From positions 1,876,001-1,940,000 of the forward strand of contig LSRY02000007.1 in the NCBI GenBank assembly GCA_001643675.2: a DNA stretch of 64,000 nt, written 5' to 3'. A model generated the notes under the pieces. The model was not told the origin of the DNA and searched no databases. It was given only the letters and a program-made list of their open reading frames with translations. Position 1 is the first letter of the stretch. Each line of letters starts with the position of its first letter. Shown in pieces: positions 1 to 13,100 of the stretch. Position numbers and translations under genes: made by a program. Origin of the DNA: Monocercomonoides exilis (lineage: Eukaryota > Preaxostyla > Oxymonadida > Polymastigidae).

Positions 1-2
1 CA

Positions 3-200
3 GATGATCAGTATCTTTGTGGAAATATTGGAATGAAAATGATGAGAGGAGATTTTTCCTTTCATAATTTTTCTTTTATAATGCGAGATGAAATATTATT
101 TATAAAAGAAAATCAACTTGATTTTTCTAATTTAAAGCCAAACTTTGTTTCGAATCTTATTTTAAAACTCTTTCTTTTATCATCAGTTGTGAAACATTGA
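3..200 (+). CDS. C-terminal part of an unidentified gene (5' end outside the window)
   Basis: The frame is open from the first bases of the window and gives about 65 residues before a TGA at 198-200. An AATAAA hexamer follows at once, at 201-206, which fits a terminal exon followed by its poly(A) signal. The piece is rich in Phe, Asn and Leu and contains no motif I recognise. It could instead be chance open sequence in AT-rich DNA, because only 65 codons are visible and no splice acceptor or start lies inside the window. Transcription would converge on the minus-strand surface-protein gene. Confidence 0.33.
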   Translation, partial: DDQYLCGNIGMKMMRGDFSFHNFSFIMRDEILFIKENQLDFSNLKPNFVSNLILKLFLLSSVVKH

Positions 201-206
201 AATAAA
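201..206 (+). terminator. Possible poly(A) signal directly after a stop codon
   Basis: AATAAA begins at the base after the TGA of the left-edge exon. Confidence 0.35.
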
Positions 207-1145
207 TAATACACCGGTTTCAAAACACTATCAAATGCCCAAAAAATAATAAGAATCAAAATAAATGCAGTTTTTTTTTAAATTTTGAATTAGAATAAGA
301 AAAACAATGCTTCAAGGGTTTCAGGTTTTGTTCAAATCAATGACACCTATTCGAAGCAATCAATACAAATACATATCATTCCTGAAGTTTTCATTCAAGG
401 TGATATTTGATTCCATTTTCTTTTTCAACAAGTGATAAAAACAATTCTATAATTCATGTGACAGCTAAATTTCAAGGAAGCAAATTTTATACTAACTGAA
501 CATTTTTGCAATAACATTTCACTTAGTAATTGCTTTTGTTTCGTGAAATGACAACGATAACAACAAAACATTTATCCATGCAAATTAAAAAGATCCCAGA
601 ACATAACATTTATTTCTTAATCTCAATATTTGTTTGCTCTCCAAAACAGTCCCAAAATAAAAGAGGTGCTCAATTATTCTCCACGAAAGTTGTTTCTGAG
701 CAAAACCAAAAAATTGAATGGAAAAAAGATATGGAAATAAGTGCATTTTAAAGGAAACTCATCGCACGACACATTAAACACAAAAATACCAAAAAAGATC
801 TGTGCTCAAGGACTCCACACAAATTCCTCTTCTTGCTGTTTACCACAGCTTTGTAACAGCTCATAAATCTCCTCACAAAAATAAAAACAAAAGATAAATA
901 AAAAAACCTAATTCTTAAATACTAATGATGCGACGATGTTCAATTTGAAATAAAAGTCTGGCTTCCAAATTACCCTGTGACCTGTTGGACTAATCTGTGA
1001 GAAAATGATTGCCTCAAGGCAACTCACAGATTCACCAACAAATCACTATTCTCAATCCATTCATCCTCACCATCCTGCACCAAGTATCCTCCATCTCTTT
1101 GGTGTTCTAATCCTGATTTTGGTATCTCAACAACCACTGCCTCCT
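201..1145. other. Intergenic gap between two convergent genes
   Basis: AT-rich sequence of about 0.95 kb between the end of the left-edge exon and the stop codon of the giant minus-strand gene. It should hold the 3' ends of both. A 73-codon open stretch at 530-751 has no family resemblance and is probably chance. I see no tRNA, repeat or mobile element. Confidence 0.5.
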
Positions 1146-4100
1146 TTAAGTGCAGCTTTCCCCACTTTTGCTGAAACTTGCTCTCGAATTGTTTGCCTTG
1201 CTGTCATCCTCCTGCTCCTCATCAATTATCGCGTCTGACATCGTGAGTGTGACCTCATTCTTCGAGAAGAACTTGATCAGCTCCTTCTTCACATCGCAAA
1301 GCGTTATTCGGTCTCTTCCATGCTGCAGCAAAGCTGCTGCCACCAGCCCTGCCTGCCTGCTCCCCGATATCACACCCATGTTTGGCCGCTCTCCATTCGC
1401 AATCTTCTGCCCTGCTGCATCTCCCTCATACTCTTCAAATGGAATTTTCAGAGATAGACACTCCCACAGCATCATCCCAACTGAAAACACCACCGACTCC
1501 TTTGTCGCACTCATCTTCTTGTTCATCTGCAGCTCTGGCGCCTTCCACCTCAGACACTCTTTTCTGTAGTATCCATCTTCCTCAAACGCAGATGAGGGTG
1601 GTGGGGAATCCTTCCCATTTCTATTCGACGACGAGCAAGCAGACGAAGATGTGATGATGGTGGAAGACGATATGGAAGTGGAGGAGGAATCAGAATCATC
1701 AGAAAAGCAGTCTGAGTGGAGAGCGATGGCGATTTCCATATGTTCAGAGAACAGGATGATATGAGGGCTCAGATTCGCCAGAGAAGGAAGATAATATTTA
1801 TCATCCTCAAACGAGTGGAGCGCTCCATGCACCACCCAGAACAACAAATGCGCCCCTGTCACTTCCCGCTCCACCAGCGTCCCAATAGCCATCTCCTTCT
1901 TCTCGTTCTTTCCATGAAGCAGCATGAACAGCGAATCCCTCAGATCCACAATCAGTTTCACGTATGGAGACGAACAGCTCATTGCATCCACCAGATTCGA
2001 CATGGATGAGGTGGTCGGGCACAGATCCTCCCCTCGAACAAAAGTCGAATCTGTATCTGAAGTGTCTGATGTTGAAGTGGATGAAATTGAAGGTGATGGT
2101 GATCTCTTTTGAATCTCTTCCTCCCACTCCTTCTCATCCACTTCCTCCAATACCCATTGAGGGATCTTGTCTGAATCTCTTCCAAGAATATATTCAGTCG
2201 ATCCACTCTCAGACAGAAGATGCTCAGATGACTCTGAATGTCCCAAGCTTTTCTCATACACCCTCTTCTTTATCCTCTCTTCATTCTTTTTCTCTGCCTC
2301 CCTTTCAGCTCTTCTCCACTGATCTTCTGGTGACATCTCCATCGTCACCATCTCAAATGCTTTTGGATCCTTCCTCACTGTATCATTCACAATCTCTTCC
2401 AGTTCTTTTGTTCTGTTCTTTGCTTTCTTCCATCTGACGATAAATGCGACTGCAACAATTAAAACAAGAAACAAAATCACCATCAACATTACAGTGATCC
2501 ACGAAAAATGATTTTCAGTTTTTCCTTTTGCAAGATAATCATTATTGTTCGTCTGTTCTTCTGTTCTATTCTTCAGAACAAACAGAGTGGTACGATGCTG
2601 CTCTCCCTTCCCTCCAAACACAATCGCAACCGAAACTTCTGCATCATTTGGCGCTGATGCAATTGTTGATGATGATATTGATCCCCTCACTTCCTTCTCT
2701 GAGACAAAGTCAGCTTCCGAAAACTCATGTCGCTCAACAGCTTCAGCATCTCCAATCCATGTGCTCACTTTGAACGACAACTCGCATGGAATCAGAACAC
2801 TCCCCAAAAACCGAAGCTCCATAACACTTCCCTTCTCCTCGCTCTTTACTTCCTCTAAAACCGGAATAAACAGAGTTGAACTCCTCTCAGATGCTATTCC
2901 TTCAACTCTGCATCCTTCATTCAGAAACCAAAGAGAACTATTGTCCTTCATTCCATCTCCTCCCTTCAAACTCTCGATGTTCACCAACCCTTCACCTGAG
3001 CAGATGATGTTTCGCCTGACAGATGGAAACTTCACAATGTCTGGATTGTTGTTCAAAAACTCTCCCCTTTCAATCCTCATATCTCCTCCAGAAACGGACA
3101 TTCCTCCATCTTTCGCATTTTTGATAGTTGTGAAAGACATGACAACAGATGAATCCTCAAAATGGACAACTGATCCATTCCACTCACACATTTCTTTTCC
3201 CGATGCATTCAATTCAGACTCTCTTTCTCCCTCATCTCCACTGAATGTGCACGACTCCAACTCCACAGCATTGCTTCTTTCACTTCGCAGCATCTTCCCT
3301 TTCTGCTCTCTTGATACACATTTGGCAAACGATATGTTTTGCATGCGCAGACCCCCCAAACAATTCGCAAATAACACTTCTCCCATTCCAGCTGTCATTG
3401 TGATGTTTTCAATCGAACACACAGAAAACGCACATTCACATTTATTCCTTTCATCTTCACTTTCTTTTCTATAACTATCTCCTTCAAAAGCAAATAATGC
3501 CCCACCATTGCACACAACATCTTGGCACTCGCTCTTTTCGATTGCCACCATCTCACAATCCTTTGCTGTTATCAACCCCAAAGAGCATTCAAGCGAAACC
3601 ATCACCAATGAGGTGCAGCTCAGCTTCGATTTCTGTTCGCACACAATCATTGGAGACGATGATGAAACATGGCTCAATGTTACATTCTCCAATTCCAGAT
3701 AACCCCCTGATGAAACATAAAGCAAAGTTGCATTCATCGCAAATGCATTATTGCGCTCATATGCTGTTCCGCTGAATGTGCACTTCGTCATTTCTGTTTT
3801 CCCTTGACCACACTCAACAAAGCGGAAATGATTCTTCAGAGACTCCGGATCCACAACAAAAGATATCCCCCGAAAAACAACTGATTCGGTGCACAACACC
3901 ACACACGGACGAGTTCTCTCCAAATGTGTGTTCAGCCGAAGATATGCTGCTGTGGTTGTTCTCGATCTTATTGACGCGTCTGTCACATCCAGCTCTCCCT
4001 TGATGAGCCCTTCCCCAATCACAACAATCTGGCTTTCAAAATCGTGTGTGAGGTGGCTGACGGCAAATCCAAGCGATGCACACGGAAGCATCTGCGAGCC

Positions 4101-7100
4101 ACAGTTCCTGCTGTCTTCGCTGGCCACTTCTCTGTCTGAGGTTGTGAATATCGTGTCATTCTGATATATCACAATGAATTCAATCAGGTTCACCGGCTCT
4201 CCGCACAGCTCTGTTCGGTCGATCCCATATATCGCATTCAGCCTGTTGTACTTCGATTCCCGCAGATCAAACAGGAACTGTGTCTCGTTGATCTGCTCCT
4301 TGATGCTGTAGCACTCCACAAACAGATCTCTTCCGATGTGTGCAATGTTCGAGCCAAACACAATGCTCTTGAACATCATGTCCAGGTCTCCTGCAAACAC
4401 TGCCCCAACATACACCCCTCCTCCCCATCCGCTCTGAGCCGAGCAGCTGCTCAGTGTGATCGATGTGTCTCTCACATGCAGATATCCTCCTGAGCCCATG
4501 CAAAAATGGATTGCCCCTCCCTTCGGCGAATTGCTGCTCATGCACATCTTAAACACACTTGCATTAACATCCAATGCTGTTGCACTGCTGCTCTCCCCAA
4601 GATCAAAAACGCATCCATTTTCCCCGTTGTTCGTAATGTTCTTGAATTCGCTTTTCACAACAGTGATGGCCGATCTTCCATTCCCAATCTGCATCTTTCC
4701 CACTTGTTTGCCTCGTGTCCCAATGATGCTTCCATCTCTCATTTCGACCATCTCTGCTTTGAATCCCTCTATCACACATCCCACATCCACTGCCACTTCA
4801 AACAGACACTTTCCAATCGATGAGCTCACCACAGACAGTCTTTTCACAATCACACTTCCTCTCCTCACCACTGCATATGAAATCCCGCTGACTTGAGATG
4901 CTGACACTTTCATGCTGACTCCACAATCAATCATCTCCAGTTCCTCTCCCTCGCTCACAATCACTCCCCCTCTTTCATTCGCAAATCCCTCTCTCACCAC
5001 AAATGAAATCCACTCAAACCTCAGTTTCCTTGTGTTTCGCATGCACACATCCACACCCTCCTCTCCAGAGCACTCGATGATCAGGCTTGCTGTTGATTGC
5101 TCCTCGTTTTCAGCACCAGCTGATTTCACCTCGAAGTCTGACAGAATCCCATCCTCCTCATATCTGCACTCTCCAGACACCACAATCGTTTTCTCATTTG
5201 TCTCAGTCAACAAATGCTCAATTCCATATCTCCAGCTCTGACACGGATCATTGGCACTTCCACACCGCAACAAGTCATATCCTCCTGCTCCCACATGCAC
5301 TGTGCTGCTTCTGAATTCCACCAGAAACCGAAGCAGCGATGTTTCCCCGTGGATTGGATCTGCTCCCATCAGATCGTTATCATCACTTTCCATCTCGCTC
5401 AATGAGAAATTGAATGTCTCTGTTGTCACTGTGGTGTTCAGATCCCGGCATCCAACATACAGATGCTTTCCGATTGCTGCGAGGTTTGACAAAAAGAATG
5501 TGCCGTTCAATGAAATGCACTTGGGCTCTGTCGCTTCACTCCCATCAACAAACATTGCTCCTCCTTTCCCACTCTCTGCCTTGCATTCGCATCCTTCCAT
5601 CCTGCACCCATCCACTTTTGCACAGTCTCTGCTTCCCAGTCTGATGCACATCAGCCCTCCTTCCTTCCCTGTTCTCGATTTCGCTTTTGTGAGTGTGCAG
5701 TTTTCTGCTCTCAGCGAGCCTTGAACTGCAAAGGGTGCATGCGAATGCTCTGTCAGTGAGGTGAAAGAACAGTTTTCAATGATAAGCCTGCCTCCCATCA
5801 CTTTCACAATTCCATAATCTGTCAACATTCCACTGCTTTCGCTGATCGAGCAGTGGGTTATCATCAGTTCTGCACTTGTTGAAGATGACACAAAGATCGC
5901 CTGGATTGCAGATATCATTGAAGAGGGTATCTGGAAATTAATCGAGCGAAATTCAGCTGCTTTTGAATTCACAAACACACCATCCAACGCTCCGTTCTGC
6001 AATTCACCTGAAACATGAAGCTCGCATTCTTCTCCTTCAGACGGAGAGGCAATCACAAACGATGACACATCATATCCTCGGTCGACCTCAGCCACATTCT
6101 GGATGCGCAGCTCCCTCTTCTCTGCTCCCTCCAATGTGTTGCTGTACCCGCACCAAAACGAATGGCATGGATATGCTTCCTCACCACAGCCTACCATATC
6201 GTATCCTTCACTCGACACAACAACAATTGCAAGGTGTGCCTGAATCAGAAACAGCCTCAGATCCACTGGATCTTCAAATCTGGATGTGTCCACTCCCTTC
6301 ACATCAACAGTGCTCTCATCGCTCCCACTTGTCAACTCGATGCAGAATCTGTCTGAGAGGATGGATGAATTCAGCTCAACACATTCAACAAACATGTCTT
6401 TCCCCACAAGCGCATCATTTTCTTTGAGAACAATATCTCTGAACAGGTAGTTGTTGGCATATCCTTCACTCATTGCAACAAACAGGCATCCTCCATATCC
6501 TCTTCCAACATCACTCACCCAGCTGCTCATCTGCACGTTTTCTATCCTCAGCTCATTTTCCTCACTCATTTCGCACAACCCAAAACTCCCATTCTTCGTG
6601 CTCGCTCCGCACCCTTCAACCACACATTCATCACTCATTGTCAATACAGATCCCTTGTTCAGAGTGATGATGCGCCCATTAATCGCATTCACCGAGCTCA
6701 CATTCACTGCTTTGAACTTCCACTTCGCATAATCTCCACTCACAAACAAGCTCGCCTCTCCTGCCGAGATTTGTGAGATTGATGTGTTTCGACACGAAAA
6801 CTCTCCTCCCTCGCAAAACACAATTCCCCAGCTGCCCCCAAATCCCAATCCAGCAAACTTCACAGAACTCAGCTCAACTGATCCACCGCTCTCTTGCACA
6901 ATCCACCTTCCAACTTCCTCTCTTCCCTCTCCTTCTTCTCCAAACAAACAATTCACAACTGCACATCTTCCTTGGCTGATCATCAGAACCGAACTCAATG
7001 AATTCATTGCTGACAAAGCAGAAGCTGAAACAGCATATGTTGAGGCTTTTGCTGTTTCTGAAGTTAGCTTGAAATGCAGTCCTCGCAGAGAAAGCACAAC

Positions 7101-10100
7101 TTCTGCATCGGAAACACACAGTTGACCACCTGGCTTAATCTCCAGCTCAGGCTTCGTGTTGTTCGCTCCATCAACGGTGAGTGTCTTGTTCGCATCAATA
7201 ACCCCTTCCAGAAACGTGTTTCCTGCCAAACGGATTGTTGTGTGCAATTCAATCACAAACTTGAATGCATATTCCACATCTCTGCACGGCATTTCCTCGT
7301 GCCCACATCCATTGTTGTTCTGGAACAACCCATTCACAAAAACAATCTCTTCTCCTGCTGGAAACAGCATCACCAATATCGATGAACTGATGACTGCTCC
7401 TGATGTGTCATCAAACACCCAGAACCGTTCTCTCTCGTCAGACTCCTTAACTGTCTCTTCCCACAACTCCAGACGCAGCACCTTTCGAGGCTGGGGGCAC
7501 ACAACATACACATCTTTCCCTATTCCTGCCCTGTTGTCCACAAACTCGTTCTGCTTCATGCTGTACTCCACACTCGCAGCACAAAACTTCAGATACAATC
7601 CTCCTCCAAAGCTCTCTTCTCCCAACACTCCATTCCCTTCAAAACAGTTGTCTTCAACATTCAGTGTTCCTCCTGCTTTCACCTCCACACATCCGCACCC
7701 TCCTCTCCCGTTGTGCTCCAAACAGCTCACGTTGTTGAATGTGCTCCCCACTATTTCACATTTCCCTCCTTCTCCCACTACTCCAACAAATGCTCCTCCA
7801 TCCCCTGCTTGCCTGCTGATATTCCACACATTCACACCCCTCATTTCAACTGCTCCACACTCCACAAATCTGATCATTGCGCAATCAGAAAGAGTTGTCA
7901 TATTCATCCAAGTGTTGCTCACTTTGAATGATGAGCACCTTCTTCCACTCAACACCCCTTCAACACCAACAGCTGACACATTCTCCAGATTCGCTTCACT
8001 CAGCTCCATTTTTGAACCAACACCGCTTGCCTCCACCAACCCATGACCATCCACACAAACTCCTTTCACAGAAAAGCCCTCCATTGTCAGCTCTCCCCCT
8101 TGCACACTCACAAACGAATAGTTCATCTCCCCTGATTCGCTCTTCACAGAGCACTCCTTCAGCTTCAAAGAACATTCTGTGCACTTCAGAAAACATTTTC
8201 TGTGAGATGCAAACGACTGCGGCACACAGAACCAAATGCACTCAAAACTCGTGTTTTTCTTTGTCTCAATCATGCTGTCTGAGTCTCCCTCTCCATTCTC
8301 AATCACTTCTCGATCCCTTTCATCTCCCTGCACCTTTATCGTCATTTCTTGTGCATCAAGCACCAGAGGATTATCGAACACAAAATCTCGAAGAAGCACA
8401 ATCTCAACATTTGCATCACTCGCTCGCCGTGTGGCTGCATATTTTATTCCCTCACACGGATAATCTTCGAATCCACACAACCGGTGGTTGCATCCCTTCT
8501 TCCCCACATACACTCCTCCGATGCTTTGACGGAAAAATACCACCAGTGGAATCAGCTTCTCATTTTCTCCATTTTCCATCCCCATCATATCTTCCAGAAT
8601 CGGCCTCTCTTCAACAGCCTTTGGAAAGTCAAAATTCAGCGAGTTGACATTCACCACATCTGACAGATTCCCACACATCACAAACATATTGTTTCCTCCA
8701 TTTTCTGCCTCGTTCGCATTCTCTTCCTTTCCAAACTGCACATCTTTCAATGCAAAATCCCTCCCTCCATCAATGCATTTCACAACCATCCCTCCACCCA
8801 CTCCACTCAATGAATCTGATGCATCAGATGCATCACCATTCAGCGCCCTGCATTTTTCTGCAAGTATTTCATCGCCACTTCCTCCAATTCGAAGAACTGC
8901 TGTTTTTGACAGCTCCACAAAACATCCTCCCCCGCTCCCTCCATGAACAGAGCAGTTTTCCCAGCGAACTCCATTCAGCACCAGCTCCATCCCTTCATCC
9001 AACTTCCCAGACAGCCCACATCCACTCACCCAACTTCTCGTCAAGTTGCAGAACGAGCAGTTTCTCATATGCATGCTCTTCCCCATGTTGTCGAACAACA
9101 ATGTTTTGCAAGAATCATCTGCAACCCCTTCCTCCACAACTGTTGTGTTCTCCACATTCATGGCTCCTCTCGATGAATATGATATCGTTCCTTCTGATGT
9201 TCCTGATCCCTTCATATTCGTCATTGTGCACCCCACGATCTCACAGGCGCCTTCCTCTGATATCCACACTGCTGAACCAGAATTGAACGTGATGTCTCTC
9301 ATGCTCACGCCCCACAAAGTGAGAGTTCCGCCTGTGCACATAAACAGTGAGTATGCTGCTGAAAGCGACAACCGAATACTCAAACTGCACGAATCCACCC
9401 TCAGACTCCATTCTCGTGTGAACAACAAAGACAGTCTTCCGCCCAACCAAGAAGGCACAACAATCTTCACCCCTTTGATCAAGCATGTGCTGCTTGTCTC
9501 AATCATTCCATCTTGCTTTTTATCTGCATTCTCTCGAACGTCTATCTGCGAGTTGACTGAGGTTCCGTTGAACTCAAATGCGCCTTGAGACAGATTCGCC
9601 TCAGAACTCAGTGAAACAGCACTCGCGATCGCTGAGCTCAACCCGTCAGTGCTTGCCCATCGCGTTAAGACAAAGTCAATCGTGGCACAGCCATATCCTT
9701 CGTATCCACATCGGTCAAAGTCCTTTTTGTTATCTCCTCCAACAATCACTGGAAGAGGTGCTCCTCTCAGATACAAAACCAAAGGGATGGCATATGTGTC
9801 GTCTCCTCCTTCATATCCCACAAGCTCATCTTCATTCATGGTGTTTCTGCAGAACTCAAAGGTTATATTCGTCACAGATGTTGTGAAGTTCGGTGCTCTC
9901 AAAAACACATTGTGGCCATGCAAATCTGCATGGCATTCAGCAAACTCCAGAGCCTTCAGCACAAAATCCACTCCGCTGTTCTTCGCCTCAGCGAAAATTC
10001 CTCCACCTAACCCCCCACTCCCAGATGAGGAACGAGCTTCGCTCTTGCTCACCAGCACCAGCGAGCTCTTTCCAACATGAACAATTCCACCGCTCTCCAT

Positions 10101-13100
10101 CGATAGCCACATCGCTCCACCATTTCCTTTTGTGCATTTCCCACTCACATTTCCGCCTTCCACATTCACCTCACACCTTGCTCCCACAATTCCATGAATA
10201 AAACACCCATCTCCAGTTTTCATTTCCAATCCGCTTGTGTTTGTTTCATTCACAAGAACATTTTTGGCTCTGAAAGCAACAATCACTGGCTGTGTGCTTC
10301 CACGTTCGCTCTCAAATCTGCTTGTACTTATTTTTGCAATCGATCCGTTGCTGGTCTCAATCAGTCCATGCTCCCCTGTGCAAACAACATCTGTGAAAAC
10401 TGCTTGAATCATCGATATCTCAGCATTTGAGCCATCACAAGCCAGAAATGGCTGAGCTGAGAAACTCAGTTTTTCCACTCCAACATTGCTCAGAAGCGTC
10501 TTGCCATTCTTCACACTAACAAAACAGTATGGGATGGTCTGCTCATTTGAACATCCTTTCACAGAAGAAGATGTGATTTCCAATGAGCTTCCCTCTCCTT
10601 TTTCAACAACAAACACACTCGTCTGCTGCTGCTTCAGACTCTGCTCCAGAACAAACGCCACCAAGGTGATCTTCACACTGCTCCGAATCTCCACCATCTC
10701 ATACAGGCGGCTTTCGTTTCCAACCATCTTCACCTCCGACTTCCCTTCCACTCCGCTCATGATATACCCTTTTTGTCTATCCAGCCTGAAACACTCTCCC
10801 CATGTGTAGCTTTTGTTGAACAGTATCGAGTTGCTGCTGCTTTCTTGCCCAAACCCATAATCCAGCGAACGGCACGGATACTTCACAAATCCACAAGCAC
10901 TCACATCAAATCCTCCATCCCCAACACTCACTCTCGCTTCTCGTTGTTGAAGATAGAACACAAGTGGGATAGCTATGTTCAGAGTTGCTCCATCTTCGCC
11001 TTCGATGTCTTTCTCCCCAAAGAAGTCTGGATAGAATGGCAGACGCTCCTGAATCACACTTGTCTTCAGGCTTGGTGATGCAATGAACAGATGGCTTCCC
11101 CAGGTGGCACTATTCCACTCAAACTGCGGATTCACAATCTCAAAGTCATCCTCTGCATTCTCCAGCTGCAAATATATCCCTCCTCCTTTGCTCTTTCCCG
11201 CACTTCCATCCGGCTCATTGAATTGTGCAACACAGTTCATCACTTTCATCACTTTGTTTCCTGAGCTGACGTTCAAGTGGCTTCCTCCTGTTGTTTTCAC
11301 CCACAGCGCTCCACCGTTTCCATTCATGCATTTGCACTCGCTTATCGTGGTGTTCCACAAATCACACTTCTCTCCGCTCTGTAGTATCTTCTCAACAATT
11401 GCCCCATTTCCTTCCATTCGATGAATCCTTGTGATGCTTCCGTTTCTCACATCAATGTTTCCTTCCCTCTCCCAGGCAAACAGGCTGCTCGACTCCAAGC
11501 ACACGCCCTCAATGGAACAGCCTTCAAGAACTATCTCTCCCATTTCTGCGACAAAAAACGGCTTGGCAAACGAAGCATCCATGGAATCTGCACGGATTGA
11601 ACACACCTTCAGATCAATCAGCCCATAATACCCTTCAACAATGAACAGCGACCCATCACGAGAGTTCCCTGAAGCATGAACAATCGTCCACCTGTCCAGC
11701 TCCAGACTCCCGCTTCCAACACTGAATAGACACCCACTTCCAACATTCGATGACACAGTCACATCTGTCACTGCATCGTCTTTTTCAAATTGGATTTCAA
11801 GCCCAAATACACTGATATTGCTCTCCACTAATTTTGAGCTGCACACCACAATCGCTTTATGTTTGTGGCTCACCCACTGTGTCAAAGCAAAGCCAATGGT
11901 CTTGCATCTACTGTTGCTTGCTCCACATCCCGAGATATCCTTTCCATCCGTTGAATCAATGTGAAGAGGATTGTGTATTTCTGGAACATCTGGCAGCCAC
12001 CCTTGCTTTAGTTCTCCACAATACACCCGCCCTGCAGACTCTGATGTCGAATAGGAACAAACAATCCATTCTTTTGTCACTTGCTCTGTGAAATTTCCTT
12101 CAATATGAATGTCATGCCCTTTCTTGTTGAACGAAGTGTTATTCATAAAAAAGCAAAACAAAAATAGGCAAATTGTTTTTTCATTAATTTCATTGGTAAT
12201 TGTTCCTGCACTCCCTTCGTTCACTTTTGAATTTTCAAATAGGCAATTCTCAAAATTTGAAAATGTTCCAGCATTCACATGAATTGAACCAGATCTCAAT
12301 ATCGCAGTGTTTTTTTCAAATTCACAACCAATTACATCCAATTTTGTGTGTTTCTCAACATTCAACGCACCTCCTCCATGAGACGAGTTGCAATTGTGAA
12401 AAACACATTTTTTCAGATATGGATTTTTTTGAAAAATTGCCATTGCACCACCGTAAGGAGATCGTGAAGGACAATTGCACCAACACCTTTCAAACGTCGT
12501 GTTGATAGTGACACTATTTCCAGAACCATAACAATAAACAGCTCCTCCTCGTGGGTATTCATCTCCACTGTAAGTGATTGAGCAATTCTCAAACAAACAA
12601 TCCACGAGAGTCAGTGATGCGCTTCCTTTAATACAAATCGCACTTCCATTGCGCAAGGAGGATGTGCAATTTATGAATGAGCAACTCTCATATTCAATTA
12701 TTCCGTTGTCGAATGTGTCGAGAGAACTCGAGAATGTCTTGTTTCTTATCGGATCATGCGATTTCTCGAATGATATGTTCCTTGCACAAAACTCAATCAT
12801 GCTCTTTGCTTTTTCAACATTATTGCAAAACACATTGTCGCATTCATTTATTTCGCAATTTGAAATGAAGGACTTCTGAAAGCACACATTTTCTTTCCTG
12901 ACTCCTGTCTCTTTGTGTGCGATGCATGAAGTGATGTTGAAAAATGCAACATTATCAATTGCAGTAAACAGCATTGTTGATGATCCCAGTGCAGATAAAA
13001 AAGGCATCATCATCATTGAAGAAAACAATGAATCCTCCAAAAACACTTTTTCTCTCATATTCAGGTGGTTCACATTGTCATTCCAAGTGACAAATGAAGT

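Noticed and set aside
530-751. 73-codon open stretch in the left intergenic gap
   Set aside because: No start context, family motif or splice partner. The length is expected by chance in AT-rich DNA.
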